Notes: generated by a model not told the origin, from the sequence alone. DNA of 64,000 nt from Campylobacter lari subsp. lari (GCF_013372185.1 NZ_CP053830.1:620001-684000); one strand, 5' to 3'; positions 20,551 to 30,978 are shown, counted from the stretch's first letter. Program-made: numbers and translations.

Positions 20551-21653
20551 TTACTCATAAAACGAGTAATGTCATTATAAGTTACAAACACCATTAAACT
20601 TAAAAGTAAAGCCATACCAAAATAACTAAGATATTCAAAACACACTTTTGGCACTTCTTTTTTAAAGACTAACTCATAAAGATTAAAAAGTATATGTCCT
20701 CCATCTAGTGCTGGGATAGGAAGCAAATTTAACACTCCAAGATTGATAGAAATTAAGGCGGTGATTAAAAATAAAACTACTATACTAGTATTTGCTGCTT
20801 TGGAGGTTATATCTACCATGGTGATGATACCACCCATATTTTTTGCATCTAATTCCCCGCTTATTATTTTAGCAAGTCCTTTAAAAATAAGCAAAGAAGC
20901 CTCTATGCTTTCTTCATAAGCGTATTTTAAACTATTAATTCCTGGATGGTAAATAGTAACAAACTCACCTTTAGGTGCTATGCCAATGAGTGGTTTTTGA
21001 ACTTTTTGATAAAACTCATTATAGCCTTGATCAATTTGTGGGGTTAGGGTAATGTTGATGAGTTTGCCATCGCGCTCTATATTAAGTAAGGTTGGTTTTA
21101 TATGTACAAGTTTGCTAATTTCTTCAAAGCTTTGAATTTTAACTCCATCTATGGCTAAAATTTTATCCCCAATTTGCAAATTTGCCTTTTGTGCAGCTGA
21201 ATTTGGTGCTATATTACCAATAACGGGTGCAAGCTTTTGAACTCCTAAAAAAGCTATAGCTATATAAAGTAAAAATGCTAAAAAGAAATTAAAAAATGGC
21301 CCCGCAAAGAGTATGTAAATTCTAGCTAAAGGGCTTAGAGTATTATAGCTGTTTGCTTCGTAATTTTTTTTACTAGGGTTTAAATCATCTTGTCCTTTGA
21401 GTTTAACATAACCACCAAAAGGTAGTGCAGATAAGCGGTATTCTGTGTTTTTGTAAGTTTTTTTAAAAACAGCTTTTCCAAAACCTATACTAAAAATTTC
21501 AACATCAACCCTCATATGTTTTGCAGCTAAAAAATGCCCAAGTTCATGAAAAAATATTAAAAAAGATATAACAAAAAGTGTTATTAAAAAATTAAAAGAA
21601 TAAAATTTAAAGCCTATGGCAAGAATTATAAATAAAAATATATAAGATTTCAA
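20547..21653 (-). CDS. rseP: RseP-type site-2 intramembrane zinc metalloprotease
   Basis: 368 residues. The zinc motif HELGH is at 36-40 in the first membrane helix, one PDZ domain lies around 125-200, and the second active-site motif LDGGH is near the third membrane segment. It cleaves membrane-anchored substrates within the bilayer. In E. coli this releases sigma-E, but no sigma-E system is visible here, so the target is unknown. It starts with TTG, and TTGA is shared with the pgsA stop. Its 3' end meets the beta-barrel gene on the other strand. Confidence 0.9.
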   Translation of the reverse strand: MKSYIFLFIILAIGFKFYSFNFLITLFVISFLIFFHELGHFLAAKHMRVDVEIFSIGFGKAVFKKTYKNTEYRLSALPFGGYVKLKGQDDLNPSKKNYEANSYNTLSPLARIYILFAGPFFNFFLAFLLYIAIAFLGVQKLAPVIGNIAPNSAAQKANLQIGDKILAIDGVKIQSFEEISKLVHIKPTLLNIERDGKLINITLTPQIDQGYNEFYQKVQKPLIGIAPKGEFVTIYHPGINSLKYAYEESIEASLLIFKGLAKIISGELDAKNMGGIITMVDITSKAANTSIVVLFLITALISINLGVLNLLPIPALDGGHILFNLYELVFKKEVPKVCFEYLSYFGMALLLSLMVFVTYNDITRFMSN

Positions 21654-22186
21654 TTATTACCTTTTTTACTATGTTTAATATAGGCTAAGACATATTCTAT
21701 ACCTGAATATAGGGTTAAAAATAAAGCTAAAATAAGCAATTCATTTGCAAATGGCCATTGCATGATTAAAAATATCACCGCGCAAACCTGAGATGAGGTT
21801 TTAATTTTCCCAGCAAATGAAGCACTAACATCAAATTGCTCACTCACCATTATAACCCTAAAACCAGTGATAAAAAATTCCCTAACTAAGATAATATAAA
21901 CTATCCAAGGATCAGCCCTTTGTGTAAGCAATAAGCCTAAAAATGCAGCAAGTATTAGCATTTTATCAGCAAGTGGATCTATAATAGCTCCAAGTTTTGT
22001 TGTTTGATTCCACATTCTTGCAATGTGTCCGTCAAAAAAATCCGTCATTGCAGCTATGCCAAATATTACACAAGCAAAATAATTTACCCAACTAGGATGA
22101 ATATTTTCAAAATCATTAATAAGTAAAAAAAACAAAAGTGGTGCTAATAATATCCTTATAAATGCTAAGATATTAGGTAAATTCAT
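21650..22186 (-). CDS. pgsA: CDP-diacylglycerol-glycerol-3-phosphate 3-phosphatidyltransferase PgsA
   Basis: 178 residues with several membrane segments and the CDP-alcohol phosphotransferase signature. The aspartates are in DFFDGHIAR and GAIIDPLADK, spaced as in the DG-x2-AR-x8-G-x3-D-x3-D pattern. It makes phosphatidylglycerol phosphate in the inner membrane. The ribosome binding site is AAGGATTA. It is tightly coupled to rseP (4-nt overlap), and a terminator-like hairpin separates it from fabL upstream. Confidence 0.93.
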   Translation of the reverse strand: MNLPNILAFIRILLAPLLFFLLINDFENIHPSWVNYFACVIFGIAAMTDFFDGHIARMWNQTTKLGAIIDPLADKMLILAAFLGLLLTQRADPWIVYIILVREFFITGFRVIMVSEQFDVSASFAGKIKTSSQVCAVIFLIMQWPFANELLILALFLTLYSGIEYVLAYIKHSKKGNN

Positions 22187-22204
22187 TGTTTATTAATCCT
22201 TGTG

Positions 22205-22232
22205 TTTAAAGAAAATACCCCAAAGTGGGGTA
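22205..22232 (-). terminator. Intrinsic terminator downstream of the dapA-fabL genes
   Basis: On the minus strand TACCCC and GGGGTA pair around a 5-nt loop and are followed by TTTTCTTT. It starts 6 nt after the fabL stop and lies before pgsA, so part of the pyrD-to-fabL transcript probably ends here. Confidence 0.75.
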
Positions 22233-22237
22233 ATGAA

Positions 22238-23017
22238 TCATTTAAAGGTTGTACCACCATCAACGATTAAAGTATGCCCTGTGATCCAATTTGCCTTATC
22301 AGAGCATAAAAATAAACACGCTCCAGCTAGATCTTGAGGTTCTCCGATACGATTTAATGGACTAAGATTAATAGTTGCATTTTTAACTTCTTCATAATTT
22401 GTAAATGCTTTTAGTGCATCAGTGTCAATTGGCCCACCACTTACTACATTTACACGAATATTCTTAGAGCCAAGCTCAGTTGCAGCATATCTTGCCATAG
22501 CTTCTACTGCAGCTTTTGCTGTACCATGACCAGCATAATTTTCAATATGCACTAAATTTCCGGTTGATGAGATAGAAAGTATGCTTCCACCACCAACTTT
22601 TTCCATTCTTTTAGCAGCTTCTTGCGCTCCAACTACAAAAGCATTTACAGTAGCTGTGAAGATATTATTAATACCTCTTGGTTTTAATTTCATAAATTTA
22701 GTGTATCCACCAACTACTGCACGACCTGAGATAATAGCATTTGAAATGAAAAAATCAACTCTATCAAAATCTTGATCAATTTTTTCAAATAATTCTTTGT
22801 AAGTTTCAGGTTCTAAAATATTAAATTCATAAGCTTTTGCTTTGATTTTATAATTATTTTCTAAATCTTTTATCATATCTTCAGCAATTTGAGCATTTGA
22901 GTTGTAAGTAAATGCAATATTTGCCCCTGCTTTTGCAAATTCATATACTATAGCTTTTCCTATTCCTCTTGTTCCGCCACTAATTACTAAAGTTTTATTT
23001 TTAAAAAAATTATCCAT
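22238..23017 (-). CDS. Enoyl-ACP reductase-like short-chain dehydrogenase (FabL type)
   Basis: 259 residues, Rossmann fold with the NAD(P) motif SGGTRGIGKA (13-22). The catalytic residues are Tyr161 and Lys168, spaced Y-x6-K as in enoyl-ACP reductases and not Y-x3-K as in ordinary short-chain dehydrogenases. That spacing points to the FabL (enoyl-ACP reductase III) branch, which reduces the last double bond in each round of fatty acid elongation. The GGPIDTDA and C-terminal ITGHTLIVDGG motifs also fit. Campylobacter normally has fabI as well, so this may be a second isozyme. Its ATG overlaps the dapA stop by one base. Confidence 0.82.
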   Translation of the reverse strand: MDNFFKNKTLVISGGTRGIGKAIVYEFAKAGANIAFTYNSNAQIAEDMIKDLENNYKIKAKAYEFNILEPETYKELFEKIDQDFDRVDFFISNAIISGRAVVGGYTKFMKLKPRGINNIFTATVNAFVVGAQEAAKRMEKVGGGSILSISSTGNLVHIENYAGHGTAKAAVEAMARYAATELGSKNIRVNVVSGGPIDTDALKAFTNYEEVKNATINLSPLNRIGEPQDLAGACLFLCSDKANWITGHTLIVDGGTTFK

Positions 23018-23913
23018 TAAAATCCTTTGATATCATAGTTTTTCATTATCGCTTCTATTTTTGCTAAATTACAATCACTAGGCTTGCAAAGTGGCAAACG
23101 ATATTCTAAAGTAGGGGTTAATCCTGCTATATACATCGCTGCTTTTATAGGTATAGGATTGCTTTCGCAAAATAAAATTTTATTGATATTATACAACTCA
23201 TCATTAATTTTTTTAGCTTCAATGTATTTTTCTTCTAAAGCAAAATGAGTTAATTTTGAAATCATATCAGGAAGTAAATTTGAAGTAACTGAAATCACAC
23301 CTTTTCCACCATTTGAAAGTATAGGATAATTAATCGCATCTTCACCGCTTAAAAGCATCATTCTAGGTTCATGCGCTAGTAAATCAACGCATTTATCAAT
23401 GCTCCCACTAGCTTCTTTTACTCCATAAATATTTTCACAATCTCTAAATAATCTTATAATGGTTTCTGTTTGTAAATCACAGCCTGTTCTTCCTGGTACA
23501 TTGTATAAAAGTACAGGTATATCAATACTTTTTGCTATTTCTTTATAATGCAAATACAAACCTTCTTGTGTAGGTTTATTGTAATATGGAGTAACACTTA
23601 AAATACCATCAGCTCCATGTTCTTGTGCAAACTTAGCTAAACTTACAGCTTCATGAGTAGCATTGCTTCCTGCTCCGGCTAAAACTTTACAAGAACTTCC
23701 CTTGCAAGCATCTAAAGCTATTTCTATACAAATTCTATGTTCTTCATGAGTTAAGGTGGCGCTTTCTCCGGTTGTTCCAACAGGCACTACTGCATCAATT
23801 CCATTTGCTATTTGTCTTTTGATGAGTTTGTGGTAAGTTTGTTCATCTAATTTTCCATTTTTAAATGGAGTTATTAAAGCTGTCATTGCTCCTATGATGA
23901 TATTATTGTCCAT
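23017..23913 (-). CDS. dapA: 4-hydroxy-tetrahydrodipicolinate synthase DapA
   Basis: 298 residues from the ATG at 23913. A GTG two codons earlier is less likely because AAGGGG sits 5 nt before the ATG. It condenses pyruvate with aspartate semialdehyde on the way to diaminopimelate and lysine. Visible landmarks are GTTGESATL (47-55), Tyr137 in [10 protein letters not shown], and the Schiff-base Lys166 in GVKEASG. Its start overlaps the 3' end of the M16 peptidase gene. Confidence 0.96.
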   Translation of the reverse strand: MDNNIIIGAMTALITPFKNGKLDEQTYHKLIKRQIANGIDAVVPVGTTGESATLTHEEHRICIEIALDACKGSSCKVLAGAGSNATHEAVSLAKFAQEHGADGILSVTPYYNKPTQEGLYLHYKEIAKSIDIPVLLYNVPGRTGCDLQTETIIRLFRDCENIYGVKEASGSIDKCVDLLAHEPRMMLLSGEDAINYPILSNGGKGVISVTSNLLPDMISKLTHFALEEKYIEAKKINDELYNINKILFCESNPIPIKAAMYIAGLTPTLEYRLPLCKPSDCNLAKIEAIMKNYDIKGF

Positions 23914-25156
23914 TTTCACCCCTTTTTAAGATTATTGTTGTAGATTTGTTTTCATTAAAATATTTTCTAGCACAATGAATTAAATCATCTTTGCTTAGAT
24001 TTTCTATATTTTTTTCATAATCAAGTAAAGGTTTTAAATCACCTTTGGCAAGATAAGATCCATAAATATTTGCAACGCTACTTGCATTACTTAGTGAAAA
24101 AATAAAATCACTTTTTACAGTATTTTTGATTTTTTCCATGATAGTATCATCAAATTTAGCATTTTTTACATCTTCAAGAATCTTTAAAAGCTCTTTTTCA
24201 ACATCTTCTGCTTTTATACCTTCATTGCAAACACAAATAAATATAAATAAATTCTCATCTATATTTTCACTTGCATAAGCATAAAATTCATTGATAAGTT
24301 CTAATTTATCAATTAAAATTTCACTTATTAAAGAACTTTTTCCATTTCCTAGAAGTTCGCTTAATGCACAAAGTTTTGGCATATCTTCATGATTAAATGC
24401 AGGAATTTTATATGCAAGTGCTAATAATTGCGTATCACTTTCTTTATGCAAGATCACACGTTTAGCACCATCTTGTTCAGGTTCTTTTTCATGAACTATA
24501 GGGATTTCTTTGGTGTTTTTTATATCTTGAAAATGTTTTTTAGCTAAAGCAAAAACTTCATCTTCATTAATATCGCCACTCACAAGTAAAATAGCATTTT
24601 TGGGTTGATAAAAAGTTTGATGAAAATCTTGTATATCTTCTATTTTCCAATTTTGTATATCTTTAAAAAAGCCTATCGGGGTCCAGTGGTATGGATGGTG
24701 TAAAAAAGCATGATTGTATAATCTAAAATACAAATATCCCAAAGGATTATTATCAGTTCTCCAACGCCTTTCTTCTAAAACCACATTCCTTTCAGGTTGA
24801 AACTCATCATCTTTTAAATTTAAATTACACATTAATTCTGCAAAAAGCCATAAAGATTTGTCTAAATTTTCACTAGAGCATTTTATAAAATAATGCGTAT
24901 AGTCAAAGCCTGTACTTGCATTATCCACTCCACCAAAACCCTTGACTATCTCATCAAATTCACCTGCTTTTAAATTTTTTGTACTTTTAAAATTTAAATG
25001 TTCAAGCATATGAGCTATGCCACTTTTTCCCATTTTTTCATTTCTTGAGCCAACTTTATAAAAAATATCTACACTTATAACTCCGCTTTTTTTATTTACA
25101 GGTAAAGTGTAAATTTCAAGTTTATTTTCAAGGGTAATTTTTTTATAATTAATCAT
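23903..25156 (-). CDS. M16 family zinc protease (PqqL/insulinase type)
   Basis: 417 residues, one M16 unit with two halves. The inverted zinc motif HMLEH is at 49-53, with a downstream glutamate region (EERRW about 128-132) as the third ligand area. The middle [12 protein letters not shown] segment and the second half (about 200-415) follow the processing-peptidase pattern. No clear signal peptide is visible, so location is uncertain. It overlaps both pyrD (ATGA) and dapA. A peptidase in this position is also found in C. jejuni (from memory). Substrate unknown. Confidence 0.88.
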   Translation of the reverse strand: MINYKKITLENKLEIYTLPVNKKSGVISVDIFYKVGSRNEKMGKSGIAHMLEHLNFKSTKNLKAGEFDEIVKGFGGVDNASTGFDYTHYFIKCSSENLDKSLWLFAELMCNLNLKDDEFQPERNVVLEERRWRTDNNPLGYLYFRLYNHAFLHHPYHWTPIGFFKDIQNWKIEDIQDFHQTFYQPKNAILLVSGDINEDEVFALAKKHFQDIKNTKEIPIVHEKEPEQDGAKRVILHKESDTQLLALAYKIPAFNHEDMPKLCALSELLGNGKSSLISEILIDKLELINEFYAYASENIDENLFIFICVCNEGIKAEDVEKELLKILEDVKNAKFDDTIMEKIKNTVKSDFIFSLSNASSVANIYGSYLAKGDLKPLLDYEKNIENLSKDDLIHCARKYFNENKSTTIILKRGENGQ

Positions 25157-26211
25157 TTAAAATTAACTCCTATAGCTTGACTAATATGATTAAAACCATC
25201 TTGTTTTAAAAGCTCAATTAAACCTTGATTGATATTTTTAACAATGCTTGGTCCTTTAAAAATCATAGCTGTATAAATTTGGACTAAGCTAGCACCATTT
25301 TTGATACGCTCATAAGCAAGTTCGGCACTATCTATGCCTCCACTTGCTATTAAAATAGTATCTTGATAAATTTCTTTAGCTACTTCCTTAAAAAATGCCG
25401 CACTTTTTTGAGTGATTAATCTACCACTAATTCCACCAAAGGTTCTTGTATTATCAATCAAAGAATAATCTATACTAGTATTTGCCATGATAATACCATC
25501 AGCTTTTGCACTAATAGCACTTTTGCAAAGTGAAATTGCACTGTCTATACTCATATCTGGCGCTATTTTTAAAATCACAGGTTTATTTGTGATTTCTTTT
25601 GCTTGGTTAAATAAAGTACTTACAAATTCCTCGCTTTGCAAATCTCTTAAATTTTTAGTATTTGGAGAAGATATATTAATCACAAATAAATCACACAAAT
25701 CTTTAAATTCTTTTAATAAAATAATATAATCATTAATAGCTTCTTCATTTGGGGTGATTTTGTTTTTACCTATATTTGCCACTAAAGGTATGCTAAAAGG
25801 ATAGACTTTTTTTACTTCTTTAGCAATGGCGTCTTTGCCTTTATTGTTAAAACCCATAGCATTTTGAATACTTTCTTGTTCAACAAGTCTAAAAAGTCTA
25901 GGTTTTTCATTACCATTTTGAGGTTTTGGAGTAAAAGTTCCATACTCTAAAAAGCCAAAGCCTAAAGCACTTAGCGGTCTTATCATCGTGGCATTTTTAT
26001 CAAATCCACCTGCTAAACCTACAGGATTATAAAAATTCAGATTAAAAATTTCTTGATTTAAAATTTCATCATTTATTACACAATCTTTTGCAAAAAAACT
26101 AAGCCCTCCAGGAAATATATAATCTAGTGTTCGCATACTAAATTCAGCCAAAGTATGAGCATTTTCTGGATCTAATTTATATATTAAAGGTTTTAAGCTT
26201 TCATAAGTCAT
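25153..26211 (-). CDS. pyrD: Dihydroorotate dehydrogenase (quinone), class 2
   Basis: 352 residues. The N-terminal helical extension of about 40 residues is the membrane-docking region of class 2 enzymes. NPVGLAGGFDKNA and MGFNNKG precede the active-site region VINISSPNTKNLR, where serine is the base as in class 2 enzymes. The flavin-binding GGISGRL and IASGGIDSA follow. It oxidises dihydroorotate to orotate with quinone. The ATG is preceded by AGGAAAAAT. Confidence 0.95.
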   Translation of the reverse strand: MTYESLKPLIYKLDPENAHTLAEFSMRTLDYIFPGGLSFFAKDCVINDEILNQEIFNLNFYNPVGLAGGFDKNATMIRPLSALGFGFLEYGTFTPKPQNGNEKPRLFRLVEQESIQNAMGFNNKGKDAIAKEVKKVYPFSIPLVANIGKNKITPNEEAINDYIILLKEFKDLCDLFVINISSPNTKNLRDLQSEEFVSTLFNQAKEITNKPVILKIAPDMSIDSAISLCKSAISAKADGIIMANTSIDYSLIDNTRTFGGISGRLITQKSAAFFKEVAKEIYQDTILIASGGIDSAELAYERIKNGASLVQIYTAMIFKGPSIVKNINQGLIELLKQDGFNHISQAIGVNFK

Positions 26212-26262
26212 ATTTTTCCTTTATTTGCAAAATAGCATATTGTACTAAAAAAATGATAATTT

Positions 26263-28026
26263 TTAGTTTTCATTTTCTTTAACTTTATCAGTTTTTTGTA
26301 CTTTTTGTTTTAATTTTTGATAAATTTCACAATGTTTCATTAAATAAGCATCATTTCCTATAGAAGCTATTTTTCCTTTATCAAGCACAGCGATTTTATC
26401 GGCATTTTCTATAGTGCTAAGTCTATGAGCGATAATGAGTATCAAACGATCTTTTTTTAAGCTCTCTATAGTTTTTACTATGGCTTTTTCACTTTCATTA
26501 TCAAGCGCTGAAGTTGCCTCATCAAAAATTAAAATTTGAGGATTTTTATATAAAGCTCTTGCTATAGCAATGCGTTGTTTTTGTCCGCCGGAGAGATTTT
26601 TTCCATGTTCTTTTAATTCAGTATGTATACCACCAAGTTCTTGGACAAAATCATAAGCATTAGCTTGTTTTAAAACCTCTATCACGCGCGCTTCATCGTA
26701 TTCTTTAGCATAAGCAATGTTTTGAGCTATAGTGTCATTAAATATATAAATATTTTGAGTTACTAAAGAGATATTCTCTCTTAAACTAACAATATCAAAA
26801 GAGTTAATATCTCTTTGATTGATTAAAATTTCACCGCTATCTTTTTCAAAAAAATATATCAAAAGATTAATAATAGAAGATTTTCCTCCACCACTTGATC
26901 CGACTAAGGCTAGAATTTCTCCTTTATTAAAAGAAAAATTTACATCTTTTAACACCATTTTATCTTTTTGATAGCTTAAAGAGACATTTTTAAAATGGAT
27001 ATTTTGGATATTTTCTGTAAGTTTTTCATCGCCACCTTTAATTTGTGGTTCTAAATCAGTTAGATAAAAAGTTCTCTCACTTGCTGCTACTGCATTTTGT
27101 AATCTTGTATAAAGCGAAGAAAGTCTTTTAATAGGTGTATAAGCCATAAATAAAGCTGTGGTAAAACTAAAAAAAGATCCTATACTTAAGCTTCCATCGA
27201 TTACTTCTTTACCGCCTATTATAATTACTATTGCAAAGCCAATTGAACCCATAGATTCCATCAAAGGGCTACTTAAAGCTTCAATTCTAATGCCTTTTAA
27301 GGAAAGTTTGCAAACTTCACTATTGGTTTGGCTGAATTTTTGCATTTCATTTTTGCCTGCATTAGAAGCTTTAATAAGTTCTATATTGGAAAAGATTTCG
27401 CTTAATCTTGAAGTAAGATCAGAATTTTTTTCTTGAGTATTGCGTCCTATTTTTTTGATTTTTTTAGCAAAAATAGCAAGAGGATAAATTGCTAAAGGTA
27501 AAATTACTAAAGCAAAAAAAGCAAGTTTTGGACTTTGATAAATCACCACACTTAAAAGCCCAATTGCAGTTAAACTTTCCCTTAAAATTTCAGGTATGAT
27601 AGTAGAAACTATATTTTGCAAAGCTCCAATATCAGAAGTACAACGACTAATTAATTCCCCGTTTCTGTATTTATGGAAAAAGCTCATATCTAAACGCAAA
27701 AGATTACCAAGCACTAATTCTCTTAATCTTCTTAAAATATCTGTACCAACATAAGATATATAATAAACTTGCATATAAGCACCAAGATTTTTTAAAGCAT
27801 AAATTAAAACAACAAGCAAAGGCATATAATAAAGCAATTGTGCATTTTTTTCTATAAAAATTTTATTTAAAATAGGCTCTATGATGTATGCACTAGCAGC
27901 TGTGCCACCACTAGTTAAAAGCATGCCAATGATAGCTAAAACAAAATAAAACCAATAATCTTTATAATAAGGCTTAAAGCGAGTAAAAACCTCTTTAAGC
28001 TTCATTTCTTTGTAATTTTTATCCAT
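26263..28026 (-). CDS. msbA: Lipid A export ABC transporter MsbA-like protein
   Basis: 587 residues from the ATG at 28026, chosen because GGGAG lies 5 nt upstream. It is a half-transporter with six membrane segments (about 20-315), then an ATPase domain with Walker A GSSGGGKSS, signature [15 protein letters not shown], Walker [13 protein letters not shown] and switch AHRLSTI. Type IV ABC exporters of this length with adjacent envelope genes are usually MsbA, which flips lipid A-core across the inner membrane. Other export substrates cannot be excluded by sequence. It overlaps cysS by 8 nt. Confidence 0.85.
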   Translation of the reverse strand: MDKNYKEMKLKEVFTRFKPYYKDYWFYFVLAIIGMLLTSGGTAASAYIIEPILNKIFIEKNAQLLYYMPLLVVLIYALKNLGAYMQVYYISYVGTDILRRLRELVLGNLLRLDMSFFHKYRNGELISRCTSDIGALQNIVSTIIPEILRESLTAIGLLSVVIYQSPKLAFFALVILPLAIYPLAIFAKKIKKIGRNTQEKNSDLTSRLSEIFSNIELIKASNAGKNEMQKFSQTNSEVCKLSLKGIRIEALSSPLMESMGSIGFAIVIIIGGKEVIDGSLSIGSFFSFTTALFMAYTPIKRLSSLYTRLQNAVAASERTFYLTDLEPQIKGGDEKLTENIQNIHFKNVSLSYQKDKMVLKDVNFSFNKGEILALVGSSGGGKSSIINLLIYFFEKDSGEILINQRDINSFDIVSLRENISLVTQNIYIFNDTIAQNIAYAKEYDEARVIEVLKQANAYDFVQELGGIHTELKEHGKNLSGGQKQRIAIARALYKNPQILIFDEATSALDNESEKAIVKTIESLKKDRLILIIAHRLSTIENADKIAVLDKGKIASIGNDAYLMKHCEIYQKLKQKVQKTDKVKENEN

Positions 28027-29401
28027 TTTTCTCCCATACCACACCATTTGGTGTATCCATTAAAAGAATATTCTCTTTGGCTAAATCATCTCGAATTTGA
28101 TCTGCTAAGACATAGTTTTTTTCTTGTTTTGCTTTGTTGCGTAGAGTGATTTTTTCTTCTATTTCTTGACATTTTTCTTCACTAATGCCAAATTGAAAAT
28201 ATTTTATAGTATCTATAAAACCTATGCCAAAAATAAAAGCAAGTTCTTTTAAGGTTTTTTCTAATTGTATTTTATAAGCTTCATCTTTTGGGTTTTGATC
28301 TAAGTAAATATTACTTTCATTGATAAACTCATCAAGTAAAGCTAGAGCTTTAGAGGCATTTAAATCATCGTTTAAAACATCTAAGATATTTTGAGATACC
28401 TCACTTTCTATAATAGTTTTTTCATCTATAAAAGCATTTAAATTTAAGCGTTTTTTTAAGCGGTAAAATTTATCAAGCCTTTTTTTAGCAGCTTGTAAGT
28501 CTTCTAAAGCATAGTTAAAATGTGCTCTATAATGTACACTTAAAAGATAAAATCTCAAAACCTCCCCATTAAAAAGTTTTAAAGAATCTTTTAGAAAAAA
28601 GCTATTTCCCAAGCTTTTACTCATTTTTTCACCATTAATTTGTACAAAACCATTATGTAGCCAAAAATTAGCTAATTCATGATTGTTTTTACAACGACAC
28701 TGACAAGCTTCATTCTCATGATGAGGAAAAAGTAAGTCTATGCCCCCTGCATGAATGTCAAGCTTATCTTTAAAAATACTCTCTATCATTACAACACATT
28801 CTGTGTGCCAACCTGGTCTTCCTTTGCCAAAACTTGCAGGATAAAATTTTTCATCAAATTTCCATAAAACAAAATCGCTATCATTTTTTTTAGCTATGTT
28901 TTCTTCTAAGCGTGATTGATTATCTTCTAAATTTCTTTTAGAGATATAAAAGTATTTATCATCTTTGCTAGTATCAAAATAAATCCCATCTTCAAGTTTA
29001 TAAGCTAGGTTTAATTCTAAAAGTTTTTCTATATAAGTAATCATTTGCTCAATATAAGCTGTGGCCTTTGGTTTAAAATCAGGTTCTAAGATATTAAGTG
29101 CTTGCATATCCTCTTCATATCTTTTAATATAAAAATTTGTAATTTCTTCTAAACTTTTACCACTTTCTTGCATTTTTTTTAAAATTTTATCATCAATATC
29201 AGTGTAATTTCTAGCAAAAACCACTTCATAACCACTTGTTATTAAAACTCTTCTTAAAAAATCAAAACACACACTACTTCTTGCATGTCCTAAATGCGCA
29301 TCATCATATACAGTAGGCCCGCACAGATAAATATTTGCTTTTTTTGCTTCATGTGGGATAAATTCGCATTTTTTCTTTAAAACACTATCAAAAAAAACCA
29401 T
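28019..29401 (-). CDS. cysS: Cysteinyl-tRNA synthetase
   Basis: 460 residues. It is a class I synthetase with the HIGH-type motif LGHAR, zinc ligands including the early YLCGPTVYD cysteine and the GWHTECVVM cysteine, the HHENEACQ segment, and KMSKSLGN. The C-terminal part (about 330-460) is the helical anticodon-binding region. It overlaps murJ by 14 nt at its start and msbA by 8 nt at its end. Confidence 0.97.
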   Translation of the reverse strand: MVFFDSVLKKKCEFIPHEAKKANIYLCGPTVYDDAHLGHARSSVCFDFLRRVLITSGYEVVFARNYTDIDDKILKKMQESGKSLEEITNFYIKRYEEDMQALNILEPDFKPKATAYIEQMITYIEKLLELNLAYKLEDGIYFDTSKDDKYFYISKRNLEDNQSRLEENIAKKNDSDFVLWKFDEKFYPASFGKGRPGWHTECVVMIESIFKDKLDIHAGGIDLLFPHHENEACQCRCKNNHELANFWLHNGFVQINGEKMSKSLGNSFFLKDSLKLFNGEVLRFYLLSVHYRAHFNYALEDLQAAKKRLDKFYRLKKRLNLNAFIDEKTIIESEVSQNILDVLNDDLNASKALALLDEFINESNIYLDQNPKDEAYKIQLEKTLKELAFIFGIGFIDTIKYFQFGISEEKCQEIEEKITLRNKAKQEKNYVLADQIRDDLAKENILLMDTPNGVVWEKNG

Positions 29402-30854
29402 TAAAACAAACCTTTAAAAAATGATAAAGTTCAATTAAAAATTGTATTAAAATATCTTTAATTTCAAATAAGCCTAAAGCAAATAAACTTAAAAATACTA
29501 TGCTAATAAGCCAAAATTTAATCCTAAAAATACCCCAAAGATTTTTAAAGCCAAATTCTTTAATATTAGCATATAATAAATAAAAAGCACTAATAGATGA
29601 AGCTAGCGCAATGCCTAAGCTCTTATAGGCTTCTTCTTTGATAAGTAAAATAATCGCTATGCTAAAAAATGCTGATATAAAAAGCGTTTTAAAGGCGATT
29701 ATAGCGGCTATTTTTTGTTTAAATTTAGCATAAAGCCATAAAGAAAAAAGTTTTTGTAAACCAAAAGGTAAAAGTCCTAAAAGATAAGCTTGTAATAAAA
29801 ATGCAGTGATTTTTGTGTCTTCTTGATTAAAATTTCCTCTTTGAAATAAAAACTCCACAATTTCTTTAGCTAAAATAATTCCAACTATACTAGCTAAAAT
29901 CAAAAGTACACTTAAATATTCAAAAGCTTTTTGCATAAAAGCTAAGGCTTTTTGTTCTTCATTTGCTTTTAAATGTCTTAGTATTTTTGGAAAGCTTACT
30001 TGACTTAGAGCGATTGCAAAAAGAGCTAAAGGAAGCTGAAAAACCCTATTAGAATAATACAAATACGAAATACTTCCAGCCATTAAAAAACTAGCTATAG
30101 TAGTATCTAATAAAGAACTAATTTGATTTGCTGAAGAGCCTAAAAGTCCATGGGTAAAAGTAGAGTGAAATTTATCTAAATTAGTCTTTGTTTTTTTAAG
30201 TTTTATGCTTAAATACATACTTTTTAAAATTCTAGTGTTTTTTAAAGCAAAAATATGCCATATAAGTTGAGCTAGACCACTTAAAACAGTCGCATATGAA
30301 AAATAATACAAGGCTTCTAAAGGTTTATCTTGGGTGACAAAAAATCCTGCAATCACAACAAAAAGATTAAAAAATGAAGCAGAAAAAGAAGTGATGAAAA
30401 AATTTTGTTTATAATTTAGCAAAGAGCCTAAAAAAGTGACCAAAAAGATAAAAAACAAATACCAAAAATTAATAGAAACTAAAGGCGCAGCCAGAATGAT
30501 CGTTTCTTTGTTAAAACCAAAGGCAAAAATCTTTGTAAAAAATTCAGCAAAAAAACTCACCAAAATACAGGTTAAAAAAACAATTATACTAAATTGCAAT
30601 AAGACATTTATACAAAAAGCACCTTTTTTGCTTGCTTTTAAAAAACTTGGTAAAAAAGCTTGTCCAAAAGCTCCTTCAGCAAAAATTCTTCTAAAAAAAG
30701 CAGGCATTTTTAAAGCCACAAAGAAAATATCACTATAAATTCCAGCTCCTAAGTATAAAGCTAAAACAATATCTCTTAAAACACCCATAATCCTAGAAAA
30801 TAAAATTCCCAAAGCATTGATGATGAAATTTTTAAAAACAATATTTTTTCTCAT
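29388..30854 (-). CDS. murJ: Lipid II flippase MurJ
   Basis: 488 residues with about 13-14 hydrophobic segments. The N-terminus FSRIMGVLRDIVLALYLGAG and the FFRRIFAEGAFGQAFLP motif are diagnostic of the MurJ/MviN family. It moves lipid II across the inner membrane for peptidoglycan assembly. It is the first gene of the murJ-cysS-msbA unit, so flippases for lipid II and lipid A bracket a tRNA synthetase gene. Confidence 0.95.
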   Translation of the reverse strand: MRKNIVFKNFIINALGILFSRIMGVLRDIVLALYLGAGIYSDIFFVALKMPAFFRRIFAEGAFGQAFLPSFLKASKKGAFCINVLLQFSIIVFLTCILVSFFAEFFTKIFAFGFNKETIILAAPLVSINFWYLFFIFLVTFLGSLLNYKQNFFITSFSASFFNLFVVIAGFFVTQDKPLEALYYFSYATVLSGLAQLIWHIFALKNTRILKSMYLSIKLKKTKTNLDKFHSTFTHGLLGSSANQISSLLDTTIASFLMAGSISYLYYSNRVFQLPLALFAIALSQVSFPKILRHLKANEEQKALAFMQKAFEYLSVLLILASIVGIILAKEIVEFLFQRGNFNQEDTKITAFLLQAYLLGLLPFGLQKLFSLWLYAKFKQKIAAIIAFKTLFISAFFSIAIILLIKEEAYKSLGIALASSISAFYLLYANIKEFGFKNLWGIFRIKFWLISIVFLSLFALGLFEIKDILIQFLIELYHFLKVCFNGFF

Positions 30855-30885
30855 TAATTTTCATTCTTTAAATATTAGTCTGAAT

Positions 30886-30891
30886 ATTATA
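30886..30891 (-). promoter_or_regulatory. Candidate -10 box for murJ-cysS-msbA
   Basis: The minus strand reads TATAAT here, predicting a start about 24 nt before the murJ ATG. It lies in the 124-bp divergent region shared with the gene at 30979. Confidence 0.5.
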
Positions 30892-30936
30892 AATTTTTTA
30901 GTAGCAATAATTTTAACTAAATTTTGATTTTATTTT

Positions 30937-30945
30937 TGCTAAAAT
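30937..30945 (+). promoter_or_regulatory. Candidate extended -10 promoter for the fapA-to-murF unit
   Basis: TG-C-TAAAAT follows a T-rich run. Transcription would start near 30952, giving a leader of about 27 nt with an AAGGAAG ribosome binding site. Confidence 0.5.
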
Positions 30946-30978
30946 CAAAATTTTATATACAATAAGGAAGCTTAAGCT

